The translations under genes and the position numbers were made by a program. A DNA stretch of 64,000 bases, taken from NCBI GenBank assembly GCA_905480215.1, contig CAJQPL010000034.1:1-64000 (forward strand), given 5' to 3'. The stretch comes from an uncultured Woeseiaceae bacterium (lineage in GTDB: Bacteria; Pseudomonadota; Gammaproteobacteria; Steroidobacterales; Woeseiaceae). Positions within the stretch are counted from its first letter, which is position 1. Every line of letters starts with the position of its first letter. The notes below the pieces were generated by a model. That model saw only the letters and a program-made list of their open reading frames with translations, had not been told where the DNA came from and ran no database searches. Below are positions 54,320 through 62,843 of the stretch, in pieces.

Positions 54320-55948
54320 ATGAAAACTCTGAGCACCGGTAGTTGCCTACTCGCGCTTGCGATATCAGTATTTTTGATAAGTGGCTGTAATGATGGTGGT
54401 GCGCAGAAATCTTACGACGTTGTGATACTGAATGGTCGCGTCATGGATCCGGAGACGAATTTTGATGGCGTGAGAAACGTCGGCATCAAGGATGGCCGAA
54501 TCCTTGCAATTACCGAAGAAGCGGTATTTGGCGATGAAGTGATTGATGCCAGAGGCCACGTTGTCGCAGCGGGATTTATCGACACAGAACAGCACGGGCT
54601 GGGTCCCTGGGGGATCAAGGTAAATCTGCGTGATGGTGTGACCACTCAAATGGACTTTGAGCTTGGCGCCGCCAACATCGATGAATGGTACGCGGCAAAA
54701 AAAGGCAATACACAAGCCAACTACGGCACGGTCGCCAGCCATGAATTCGCACGCATGCAAGTACACGATGAATTGACGTTGGCTGGACCGAATATCTCGA
54801 TGCCATTCGCGTTCGACTATCGAAGCAAAGCGGCTGAAGACGGAGTAGACGGATGGTCTGTTAGTCGCAGCACGGTCGCGCAGATGAACGAGATTTCAAA
54901 AATACTGGACGAGAGCCTGCGACTCGGTGCAATTGGCGTTGGTTCAACCGTTGGTTATGCGCAAAAAGGTGTCACCACTTACGAGATGTTTGAAGTTCAG
55001 CGAGCCGCGGCTCGCTATGATCGGATGACGTCGGCGCATCATCGATTTCACCCGAGTTCTGCAACCCCAACCGAGCAACCTACCGGTGTCAGTGAGCTGC
55101 TATCGAATGCCATGGTGTTAAAAGCGCCACTTCAAATACATCACGACAACGACTACGGGTGGTGGGAAAACCAGGAAAAAATGGCGCTCGCTCGAGAGCA
55201 GGGTTTTAATGTTTGGGCGACCTATTATCCCTGGATTGCCGGCTCAGGTAATTACGGATCCAACATTGTCGCACCCGATATCTGGGAAAAGGTGATGGGC
55301 TTTAAGTATGAGGAGACAATTTTTGATCCGCAGTTGCAGCGTTTCGTAACGAAAGAAGAGTTCTTAGAGATCAGCGCGGCGGAACCGGGTCGGATATTGA
55401 TTGCGTACAGCCCGCCGCGTCGTATTTGGTTACCCGAGTGGCTAAAAGTCGAACACTTTGTGATTGGCAGTGACGGAATGCCTAGTCTCAATGCTAATGG
55501 TGAGCATCTGGAGTGGGATGCACCTTATGAAGACTATGCAGGTCATCCACGTTCCGCCGGCTCACATGCCGTGACGCTTCGCCTGGCTCGTGAAGGCGGC
55601 GTGCCATTGATGCATACCCTTGCTCAACTCAGTTACTGGAGCGCGAAACATATTGGCGATACTGGACTCAGGGGCATGCAGGAACGAGGGCGTATGCAGG
55701 AAGGAATGATTGCCGACATTACTGTTTTCGATGCCGAAAATGTAACTGAGCATGCGTCCTATGAGCCAGGTACGTCAGGGCTGGCTTCGACCGGCATTCC
55801 CTACGTTCTTGTCAACGGAGTAGTGGTAGTCCGCGACTCGAAAATTGCAGAAGATGTGTTTCCAGGGCAAGCACTGCGATTCCCTGTTGAAGACAAAGGT
55901 CGATTCGAGCCACTAGGCGATGATGCATGGTCAGGATCGTACGACTAA
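54320..55948 (+). CDS. N-acyl-D-amino acid deacylase-like lipoprotein
   Basis: The 542-residue amidohydrolase has a lipoprotein signal (ISVFLISGC, Cys at about 23). It shows GRVMDPETNFDGVRNVGIKDGR, then AAGFIDTEQHGLG and GSDGMPSLNANGE near 394. The C-terminal stretch is RGRMQEGMIADITVFD. This matches the D-aminoacylase family, which hydrolyses N-acyl-D-amino acids. The first metal site normally reads HxH but here reads EQH, so one ligand is changed. It is the last gene of the plus-strand run. Confidence 0.82.
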   Translation: MKTLSTGSCLLALAISVFLISGCNDGGAQKSYDVVILNGRVMDPETNFDGVRNVGIKDGRILAITEEAVFGDEVIDARGHVVAAGFIDTEQHGLGPWGIKVNLRDGVTTQMDFELGAANIDEWYAAKKGNTQANYGTVASHEFARMQVHDELTLAGPNISMPFAFDYRSKAAEDGVDGWSVSRSTVAQMNEISKILDESLRLGAIGVGSTVGYAQKGVTTYEMFEVQRAAARYDRMTSAHHRFHPSSATPTEQPTGVSELLSNAMVLKAPLQIHHDNDYGWWENQEKMALAREQGFNVWATYYPWIAGSGNYGSNIVAPDIWEKVMGFKYEETIFDPQLQRFVTKEEFLEISAAEPGRILIAYSPPRRIWLPEWLKVEHFVIGSDGMPSLNANGEHLEWDAPYEDYAGHPRSAGSHAVTLRLAREGGVPLMHTLAQLSYWSAKHIGDTGLRGMQERGRMQEGMIADITVFDAENVTEHASYEPGTSGLASTGIPYVLVNGVVVVRDSKIAEDVFPGQALRFPVEDKGRFEPLGDDAWSGSYD

Positions 55949-58281
55949 TCTCTCTTGCTGAGAACTGGCGCTGTCAAAACGCGAACAACGGGCAACTCGC
56001 CCTCAAACACCTCAGCTTCAACCAGACAGCTGTGCGCCGTCGGGCCTTGCGCGAGCTTTGATGTGCCCACGTCTCTCGTTAATACATTCGGGTTGCCGTG
56101 CACGTCCATGGAGTTTTCGTTGCTTGGGTCTTCCGGGTCATACCAGGCCCCGGTGGGCAATTCGAGAACACCTTCTCCCATCGACTCGCTGATGACAGCT
56201 GCGGCAAGACATGATCCGCGGTCGTTGTAGAGTCGAACAATATCGCCAGAGCTAATATCTCTCGCTTTCGCGTCTTTGGCATTCATGCGTACGATTTCGC
56301 GGTCTTTGATCTTTGCATTGCGGCTGTTGGCGGCATGATCATACTGACTGTGTAGTCTGGTTTTGGGCTGATTGCTGATCAGATGTAGCGGAAATTGCTT
56401 CGCGCGTTCTGCGCCGAGCCACTCCGTCTTGTCATACCAGGCTGGATGACCGCCGCAATCGTCATAGTCGTAGTTCGCGATAACGTCGGAAAAGATTTCG
56501 ATTTTCCCTGAAGGGGTTTCTAACGGGTTCGCGACCGGATCCAAACGGAAGTTCTCTAAACGAAAAACAGCGTCGGGTACTTTGTCGCTCAGGCGTATTT
56601 GTTCTCCAGCCCAAAACGTGTCGAAGTCCGGTATCGAAATATCAACTTCAGCGGCATTATTGCGTGTCGTTTCGTACAGGTGCTTGATCCACTGCATCTC
56701 ATCGCGCCCTTCGGTGAATTCCTCTTCGACGCCCATTCGTGTTGCGAGATCGGAAAACACATCGTAATCGTCACGCGCCTGCTTAAACTTCGATACTGCC
56801 TTCGGCATTGGCGAGAGGGCGTTGTCGTAAATGCCGCCCGCCATGTCGTTTCGTTCGAGTGGCGTGGTACATGGAAATACTATGTCCGCATGTCGTGCGG
56901 TTGCCGTCCAAAACGGTTCATTGACGATTATCGTTGCAGGTTTTGCCCAAGCATGTCGCAAGCGCCCGATATCCTGATGATGGTGAAACGGATTGCCGCC
57001 GGCCCAGTAAATGAGCTCGATGTCCGGATAGGTAATTGAACTGCCGTTGAAGTCGATTGTTTCGCCGGGGTTCAATAGCATGTCGGAAATACGAGCTACC
57101 GGGATGTGCGACTTCACCGGGTTTCTTCCCTGCGGCAATGCGCCAACTTTGAAGGGCAGCGCGCCGCGGCCGAAGAAACCGATGTTGTGCACGGATCCAT
57201 AGCCATACGCAACGCCCCCGCCAGGTTGGCCGTGACAGCCGATCATTGCACCCAGGGTTGTGGCCATCCAATAGGTTTGTTCACCATGTTCGGCGCGTTG
57301 CAACGACCAACTGATACCGAGGACGCATCGTTCGGCCGCCATGCGTCTCGCTATGCGTCGAATGTCTTCGGCCTTGATACTCGACAAGGATTCGGCCCAC
57401 TCGGCGCTTTTCGCTACACCATCGGATTCACCAAGCAAGTAGGGAGTGAATTTTTCGTAACCAACAGTGTATCGGTCCAGGAATGCTCTGTCGGTCAGTC
57501 CTTCTGTTTCCACTGTGTGCGCAATGCCCAACATTATCGCGACATCGGAGTTGGGGCGGCATGACCACCACTCGGCATTCAGGACCTCGGACATGTCATC
57601 GCGAATTGGACTGACATTAATGAAATCGATGTTCGCCTGACGCAATTCGTCGACTTGATCTGCCGCCGTATGCCCTCCAAGCCCACCTGCATTCACCTGT
57701 GTATTTTTCATAGCAATGCCGCCGAAGCAAACGGCGAGGCGCGTATGTTCTGTCATGTCTTTAACTGTTGGTGCCTCGAACATCACCTGGAAAAAATGCA
57801 TGCCAAGGACGTGAGGAATAATGACCTCGGCCGCACCAGCGGAATAGCTGGTTACAGAATAGGTGTAGCCGCCAATCGTATTCAGAAAGCGGTGCACCTG
57901 ACTTTGTGCATGATGAAATCGTCCGGCACTGGCCCAACCATAAGAGCCGCCGAATATGGCCTCGTTGCCATGCTCGCTGCGGGTGGTGCTGAGTGCTACT
58001 GCAGCAAGATCCAGCGCCTCGTCCCATGAGACGGCGATGAATGCTTCCTTGCCGCGTTGGCTGCCGTCGCTTTTTTGTCCGTCACGTAGATAGCCCTCGC
58101 GCACCATAGGTTGTGCAATGCGCGTGTTTGGATCTTTGGCTTCGAGCAGCGATTGCCCGATCGGGGTCGGGTTGGTATCGGCGTCGTAATTGTGAATCGC
58201 AACCAGCTCATCGTCTTTGACTTCGACTCGGTAGTTACCCCAATGCGAGCTTGTCGGTGTAATTTTTCCGTCATTGGCCAC
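55945..58281 (-). CDS. Molybdopterin oxidoreductase of the BisC/TorA type
   Basis: The 778-residue DMSO-reductase-family enzyme binds the bis-MGD cofactor. SYGWASAGRFHH is near 113-124, and Ser118 aligns with the Mo-ligating Ser. TSSHWGNYRV opens the protein. There is no Tat signal and no Fe-S cysteine motif, so a cytosolic BisC-like S- or N-oxide reductase is likely. GTG 58281 is chosen. The longer frame to 58362 reads back into the acyl-CoA dehydrogenase gene. Its stop overlaps the convergent deacylase stop by two bases. Confidence 0.87.
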   Translation of the reverse strand: MANDGKITPTSSHWGNYRVEVKDDELVAIHNYDADTNPTPIGQSLLEAKDPNTRIAQPMVREGYLRDGQKSDGSQRGKEAFIAVSWDEALDLAAVALSTTRSEHGNEAIFGGSYGWASAGRFHHAQSQVHRFLNTIGGYTYSVTSYSAGAAEVIIPHVLGMHFFQVMFEAPTVKDMTEHTRLAVCFGGIAMKNTQVNAGGLGGHTAADQVDELRQANIDFINVSPIRDDMSEVLNAEWWSCRPNSDVAIMLGIAHTVETEGLTDRAFLDRYTVGYEKFTPYLLGESDGVAKSAEWAESLSSIKAEDIRRIARRMAAERCVLGISWSLQRAEHGEQTYWMATTLGAMIGCHGQPGGGVAYGYGSVHNIGFFGRGALPFKVGALPQGRNPVKSHIPVARISDMLLNPGETIDFNGSSITYPDIELIYWAGGNPFHHHQDIGRLRHAWAKPATIIVNEPFWTATARHADIVFPCTTPLERNDMAGGIYDNALSPMPKAVSKFKQARDDYDVFSDLATRMGVEEEFTEGRDEMQWIKHLYETTRNNAAEVDISIPDFDTFWAGEQIRLSDKVPDAVFRLENFRLDPVANPLETPSGKIEIFSDVIANYDYDDCGGHPAWYDKTEWLGAERAKQFPLHLISNQPKTRLHSQYDHAANSRNAKIKDREIVRMNAKDAKARDISSGDIVRLYNDRGSCLAAAVISESMGEGVLELPTGAWYDPEDPSNENSMDVHGNPNVLTRDVGTSKLAQGPTAHSCLVEAEVFEGELPVVRVLTAPVLSKRD

Positions 58282-58285
58282 GAGC

Positions 58286-59479
58286 TTACTTGAGCAGCTC
58301 CTGCGCGATGATGATCTGGCGGATTTGGTTGGTCCCAGCACCGATTTCCATGAGTTTGCCAATTCTGTATAGCTGGTTTATTTCGCTTTCAAGGATATAA
58401 CCAGTCCCACCATGCACCTGCACGCCGTTGTCGACGACCTTCATTAGCGTGCGGCCAGCATGCAACATGCATGCGGACGAGCGCATGTGAATTTCACCGC
58501 GACCGCCGCCGCCAACTTTAAGGTCGTGCACTTCCTTGGCCAATTGATAGCTGAGCGCCCGCATCGACTGTATGTCGGTGTACATGTCGGCAAGAATGCC
58601 CTGCACGAGCTGGAAATTGGCGATTGCCTGCCCAAATTGTTTGCGTTGCGCGGCGTATTCGAGCGAAATATCCAAAGCGCGTTGTGCAACGCCGATCATA
58701 TGGAAGCACATCATGACGCGTTCCATATTCAGACCACTCATAAGGACACCTACGCCGCCGTTCTCTGGGCCAACTAGTCGGCTGGCAGGCACCCGGCAGT
58801 CGTCAAACACAAGTTCGGCTGTGGGAATGCCACGCCACCCCATCTTGTCGAGTACTTGCGCTACCTTGAACCCATCAGTTCTTGTGTCGAAGGCAAATGC
58901 GCTGACGCCACGCGATCCTTTCTCCGGATCCGTTTTGGCATACAGAAGAATAATCTGCGCAACCGGGCCCATCGTAATGAACATCTTTCGGCCGTTTATG
59001 ATGTAGTCGTCACCATCACCGTTACCATCACGTATGGCGGTTGTTGCCATCGAACCCAATGCGTCCGATCCTGCACCGGGTTCGGTCATTCCCAAAGCGC
59101 CAATGATGCTGCCGTCACAAAAGCCCGGCAAGATTTCCTGCTTTAGGTCCTCGCTCGCGTTGCGAACAATATTATGTGCGCAGATGCTATCGGTTCCGAG
59201 CCATCCAGCGCCAAAGGTTGGGTTCCAGTAGGACATTGCCTCAGCGATAAAGCATTGCTCAAGAAATCCCAGTCCCTGACCGCCGTAGGCTTCAGGGATT
59301 GATGTTCCTAGCAGACCGACCTCATGCAGTGTGCGAAAACGTTCTTCGGGAAACCAGTCCTCGCGATCCATTTTGGCGCACAGGGGATGCAGTTCGTCAC
59401 GACTAAAGCGGTACACCATGTCGTAGACCTGCTGCTGCTCATCGGTGAATCCGTAGTTGGCAAGATTAGGTTGCGTCAT
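58286..59479 (-). CDS. Acyl-CoA dehydrogenase, isovaleryl-CoA dehydrogenase-like
   Basis: The 397-residue flavoenzyme has LGMTEPGAGSDALGSM and ITMGPVAQIILLYAKTD. SGLNMERVMM carries the helix-G Glu used as catalytic base by isovaleryl-CoA dehydrogenase. The C-terminal site reads EIGAGTNQIR, without the alternative Glu. This fits branched-chain acyl-CoA substrates. ATG 59479 lies ten bases after GGAG. The longer frame to 59605 overlaps the thioesterase gene. Confidence 0.92.
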   Translation of the reverse strand: MTQPNLANYGFTDEQQQVYDMVYRFSRDELHPLCAKMDREDWFPEERFRTLHEVGLLGTSIPEAYGGQGLGFLEQCFIAEAMSYWNPTFGAGWLGTDSICAHNIVRNASEDLKQEILPGFCDGSIIGALGMTEPGAGSDALGSMATTAIRDGNGDGDDYIINGRKMFITMGPVAQIILLYAKTDPEKGSRGVSAFAFDTRTDGFKVAQVLDKMGWRGIPTAELVFDDCRVPASRLVGPENGGVGVLMSGLNMERVMMCFHMIGVAQRALDISLEYAAQRKQFGQAIANFQLVQGILADMYTDIQSMRALSYQLAKEVHDLKVGGGGRGEIHMRSSACMLHAGRTLMKVVDNGVQVHGGTGYILESEINQLYRIGKLMEIGAGTNQIRQIIIAQELLK

Positions 59480-59529
59480 GAACGACATTCTCCGGTATTC
59501 GACGTGAAAGGCGCTATCAATTTCGGCAC

Positions 59530-59967
59530 TTATTCGTGTCGCTGCAACGCGCTGCGGAGTTCCTTGGGCAACTTTGCGATTGTCTTGGTTTCCGTATTCA
59601 CACAAACCTGTGTAACAAGGCCCGAGAACGCCGCAATCCCCGATTGATTGAGTGCGACAACCTGGGTTGTGTATGAGTGGGTGCGCAATTCATGTAATCC
59701 CGCACGAATCTCCAAGTCATCGTCCCAGGTTACTGGTTTGAGAAAATCTACATTTAGGTTGCGGGCCGGTAAGGTCATATTTCTTGCGAACACGAAGCGC
59801 TCGAAAGGCTCGCCTAGAGAGTCGGATACAAATTTGAGCGCACCTTCGACAATACACTCTGTAATGCGCGGTGTGTACATGACACCGGCCGGATCACATT
59901 CGCCGAATAGCACGCGTCGATTTTGCACAAAATGCTTAGCAATATCGATATTGTTGTCACGCATCAT
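59530..59967 (-). CDS. 4HBT hot-dog acyl-CoA thioesterase
   Basis: The 145-residue hot-dog protein has VLFGECDPAGVMYTPR, the 4-hydroxybenzoyl-CoA thioesterase motif with catalytic Asp, and NVDFLKPVTWDDDLEI. It releases acids from CoA, either as an overflow valve or as a pathway step. The start at 59967 (or 59964) overlaps the upstream MaoC gene by 11 (or 8) bases. The longer frame to 60057 is not supported. Confidence 0.88.
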   Translation of the reverse strand: MMRDNNIDIAKHFVQNRRVLFGECDPAGVMYTPRITECIVEGALKFVSDSLGEPFERFVFARNMTLPARNLNVDFLKPVTWDDDLEIRAGLHELRTHSYTTQVVALNQSGIAAFSGLVTQVCVNTETKTIAKLPKELRSALQRHE

Positions 59968-60427
59968 CCAAACCCCAATAGCGGTTAATGAATGTTGCGA
60001 CCGCAGCTGTTTCATTTGAATCGGCAAAAACGAATGAGATCGCGTAGTGCACCTCAATACCTTGATCGCGATCGAGGACTTTATCGACTACGGCACGCCC
60101 GACAATCTTCGAGCCGACTGTTACCGGTTTCAGAATGCGTATGCGATCAATACCCTTTACGATGATGCGAGGAATGTTGATTTCCATTTGTTGCCAGAAC
60201 ATGTGCGGGAATAGAGCGGGAAGAAAGAGTCCCGGCGCGATGATGCTTCCCAATGGTGACGCTTCACAGCGCTCCTGATCCCAATGAATCCATTCGTCGT
60301 TCAGTGTGCCACGGCAAAAGTCCTGAATGCCTTCGCTGGTGATTTCAATTGGGTCGGAGTCAATGATCTGCTGACCTTCCAATCGCCGAAAGTCGTCGTA
60401 GTTGTTGATAACTGTTTTTGTCGTCAC
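59957..60427 (-). CDS. MaoC-like dehydratase
   Basis: The 156-residue hot-dog protein has EITSEGIQDFCRGTLNDEWIHWDQE, the hydratase dyad (Asp, then His-Trp-Asp), and SIIAPGLFLPALFP. It probably hydrates an enoyl-CoA in the same pathway as the acyl-CoA dehydrogenase encoded downstream. It overlaps the TetR gene by 4 bases and the thioesterase gene by about 11, forming one unit. Confidence 0.88.
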   Translation of the reverse strand: MTTKTVINNYDDFRRLEGQQIIDSDPIEITSEGIQDFCRGTLNDEWIHWDQERCEASPLGSIIAPGLFLPALFPHMFWQQMEINIPRIIVKGIDRIRILKPVTVGSKIVGRAVVDKVLDRDQGIEVHYAISFVFADSNETAAVATFINRYWGLDDA

Positions 60428-61071
60428 GCCGGCTGCCTTGTAGCTGCTATACCATTGAGAATCATATTACGCGCACCGTGCGCCAATGCGCGACCGTCGA
60501 GTTGATCGCCACGCCGATGCCATTCAAGCAACAAACCGTCTATAAGGGCTACGATGACGGCAGCCTGATATTCGGGCGGAATGTCGGACGTAAACTCTCC
60601 GCTCAATTGACCGACCCGGGTGACTTCGGCGATCGCATTCTGCAGGTCTTTGTAGGTCTTGCGCACCATTTCTTCTATTCTGTTTCCACGCCCATGCATT
60701 TCCAGCGACACGAGAACATGTAGCAGCGGTAGCTCCTTTCGCTCGGCGCCAACTATTGCGAACCAATTCGTGAGCATGATGATGCGGTCTCGAGCTGATC
60801 CATTCGATGCTCCAATCTTTGCAATGATGGGATCGATTAGCTCCTTGTCGGTTCTTAGCAGTAATGCTTCCAGTAGCGATAGCTTGTCTTTGAAATAGAA
60901 GTAAACGGCGCCCTTGGTCAGGCCGGCCTGACCTGCGATGTCGTCCATACTGGTCGCATCATAGCCACGCGTGACGAACAGACTAAGGGCGGAATCGAGC
61001 ACCGACTTGATGCTGGATCGTCGTCGCTCGGAGTTTGGAACTCGTTGTTTTTTAATAGTATTTGTTACCAT
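60424..61071 (-). CDS. TetR family repressor
   Basis: The 215-residue regulator has an N-terminal helix-turn-helix (SVLDSALSLFVTRGYDATSM, then DIAGQAGLTKGAVYFYFKDK) and a helical ligand domain. It is the first gene of the minus-strand unit and divergent from the Paa-like operon. A palindrome between them fits control of both directions. The effector is probably an acyl- or aryl-CoA (inference from context). Confidence 0.94.
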   Translation of the reverse strand: MVTNTIKKQRVPNSERRRSSIKSVLDSALSLFVTRGYDATSMDDIAGQAGLTKGAVYFYFKDKLSLLEALLLRTDKELIDPIIAKIGASNGSARDRIIMLTNWFAIVGAERKELPLLHVLVSLEMHGRGNRIEEMVRKTYKDLQNAIAEVTRVGQLSGEFTSDIPPEYQAAVIVALIDGLLLEWHRRGDQLDGRALAHGARNMILNGIAATRQPA

Positions 61072-61127
61072 TGCCGGTATTGATAAGAGTTTGGCCGCTG
61101 ATCACTTGACCGCATCATGCCATAAAC

Positions 61128-61145
61128 ATACTATCCAGTCAGTAT
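61128..61145. promoter_or_regulatory. Candidate TetR operator
   Basis: ATACTATCCAGTCAGTAT has perfect ATACT/AGTAT arms around an 8-bp centre and resembles known TetR-family operators. It lies 57 bases before the TetR start and 17 bases before the Paa-like ATG, in the only gap between the divergent units. Confidence 0.65.
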
Positions 61146-61161
61146 CTAATTGGAAGAAACC

Positions 61162-62100
61162 ATGGAAACGAGTGATCAGGTAGATGTCGAAGCGGCCATG
61201 CTGGCTCGTATTGACGATGGCGAACTGTTCGAAAGCATCGATGAGCTGTCGCCTCGATACCGGGAGATCCTGAAACAAACCGCTGAAATTGCCTCGATCA
61301 GCGAAGTCAGCGTATTGACGTGGGCCTGCACCGCCTACCCCACTGCGCCGGACATTGGTGCCAAGATCGCAGTGTGCGCCACTATTCTTGACGAGGTTGG
61401 TCATGCTTATCACCAGGGAGTTCTCGCTGAGCAATTTGGTGTGGATGTGCACGCCCGAGCCTTCCACGACGACATCAAGTTCATTTGGACCTGGCCGATC
61501 ATGGAATTTCCAATTCGAAACTATATTGAGTTCGTCGTTATGCAGTCGATGCTTGATCGTGCAGGTCTGCACTGGACCAAAGACCTCGAACTGCACTGCA
61601 GTTTTGCGCCGTATCGCCGCACGCTAAGAAAAGTGAATTTCGAAGAAGGCTTTCACATGCGTCACGGAAACTTCTGGACGGAGTATTACTGGAATCAGTC
61701 GGACGAATCGCGCGCGATGGTGCAACGCTCAATCGATTGGATTTTTCCCTTCGGCGTGATGTGGTTCGGAAAACCAGACAGTCTTAAGACGCGTCCTGAA
61801 CAACTCAAATACAAAGTGCGCGGATGGGGCAATGACTTCATGCGTGAGAAATGGCTGCAATCATCTTGTGCATTTCTTGATCGTCTGGGTGCAGATTTTC
61901 CCGCGGAGTTTGATGAGGAACAAAAGAAATGGGTTATCACTATGCCCTACCCAATGAAGTATGAGCCCGAGACTTATACCTGGACACAGGAAAAGTGTGA
62001 GCACGATGAGTACTGGGCTCATTCACGCAAGGGTGGACCGATGCGACCGGCTGCATACGATCGATTGCGACGCGAAGAGTGGGGCGATCAGTTGTGGTAG
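61162..62100 (+). CDS. PaaA-like diiron oxygenase subunit
   Basis: The 312-residue ferritin-like protein is related to PaaA, the catalytic subunit of phenylacetyl-CoA epoxidase. The diiron ligand motifs LDEVGHAYHQ and FEEGFHMRHG are present. It is diverged elsewhere: the region after YREILKQTAE does not keep the canonical SEIVGMLPEG. The substrate is therefore uncertain, most likely an aryl- or acyl-CoA. ATG 61162 is chosen over TTG 61150. Genes for the D, B, zinc-ribbon and C parts follow closely. Confidence 0.85.
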   Translation: METSDQVDVEAAMLARIDDGELFESIDELSPRYREILKQTAEIASISEVSVLTWACTAYPTAPDIGAKIAVCATILDEVGHAYHQGVLAEQFGVDVHARAFHDDIKFIWTWPIMEFPIRNYIEFVVMQSMLDRAGLHWTKDLELHCSFAPYRRTLRKVNFEEGFHMRHGNFWTEYYWNQSDESRAMVQRSIDWIFPFGVMWFGKPDSLKTRPEQLKYKVRGWGNDFMREKWLQSSCAFLDRLGADFPAEFDEEQKKWVITMPYPMKYEPETYTWTQEKCEHDEYWAHSRKGGPMRPAAYDRLRREEWGDQLW

Positions 62101-62411
62101 CCGTATACGAAAATGTTACTGCTGCGGTTGGCAAGGTTCTTGATCCGCACATCAACGTACCGCTGACGGAAATGGGCATGTTGAGCAAAGTAGAAGTTGA
62201 TGCCGACGGTGACGTCGACGTTTCACTGGTATTTCCCTGTATGGGTTGTCCGGCATTCACGATGCTAAAAGAAAACGTCAAAACGCAGGTGCGGCGTGTC
62301 AGCGGCGTGAACAATGTTCGTGTGAAAGTTGACTGGGAAGCGAAGTGGGACCGGACAAAAATGTCGGACCGGGCAAAAGAATACGCCGCCAAGAGCGGCT
62401 ACAGAATCTAG
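62094..62411 (+). CDS. PaaD N-terminal half (MIP18/DUF59 domain)
   Basis: The roughly 105-residue protein has the DUF59 domain: VLDPHINVPLTEMGML, then FPCMGCPAF with the conserved Cys and VKVDWEAKW. It corresponds to the first half of PaaD, which helps assemble the metal centre of the epoxidase. The zinc-ribbon half is encoded separately at 62664. The start is GTG 62094 (or GTG 62079), overlapping the PaaA-like stop. Confidence 0.82.
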   Translation: MVAVYENVTAAVGKVLDPHINVPLTEMGMLSKVEVDADGDVDVSLVFPCMGCPAFTMLKENVKTQVRRVSGVNNVRVKVDWEAKWDRTKMSDRAKEYAAKSGYRI

Positions 62412-62424
62412 ACGAGGAATTGTT

Positions 62425-62661
62425 ATGGCGCTTGGACGATCATCAGACCAGGACCAAATGTTCGAAGTGTTCGGCCGCGATCAGATTGAGCGACCACTAG
62501 CGCATATCGGTAGCATCGTGGCGCCAAATCAGGAGCTAGCGGTCGCGCGTGCAAGAATCCTGTATTCAGAGCGCCCCTGGGTTGAGCTTTGCGTCGCGCC
62601 TGCAGACGTCTTCATGGGCTGTCTTGCGCCGAACCAGAACGGCTCAATTGGAGTCGCATAG
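62425..62661 (+). CDS. PaaB-like oxygenase subunit
   Basis: The 78-residue protein matches PaaB: MFEVFGRDQIERPLAHIGSI and ARARILYSERPWVELCVAP. PaaB bridges PaaA-PaaC dimers in phenylacetyl-CoA epoxidase. It is slightly shorter than usual (about 95). GAGG lies about nine bases before ATG 62425, and an earlier in-frame start inside the previous gene is rejected. It sits between the two PaaD pieces. Confidence 0.85.
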   Translation: MALGRSSDQDQMFEVFGRDQIERPLAHIGSIVAPNQELAVARARILYSERPWVELCVAPADVFMGCLAPNQNGSIGVA

Positions 62662-62663
62662 CA

Positions 62664-62843
62664 ATGGCCAGAACAAAACCAACAGAAAGATATGATCGTG
62701 ATGTTCATTGCCCTTGGTGTGAATCAGACGATACTCGCCTGGTCAGCATCTATGGCCCTAGCGCGGCAGAAATGATGTTTAAGTGCCTTAGCTGTTTGCA
62801 GAGTTTTGGCTGGATGAAGTGGCAACAGAGGTTACCGGAATGA
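62664..62843 (+). CDS. PaaD C-terminal half, zinc-ribbon protein
   Basis: This is a 59-residue protein with four cysteines, CPWC and CLSC, about 27 residues apart, and the YGPSAAEMMFKC and FGWMKW stretches. It matches the zinc-ribbon C-terminus of PaaD, here an independent gene. The stop overlaps the PaaC-like gene by 4 bases and the start is 2 bases after the PaaB-like stop. Confidence 0.8.
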   Translation: MARTKPTERYDRDVHCPWCESDDTRLVSIYGPSAAEMMFKCLSCLQSFGWMKWQQRLPE

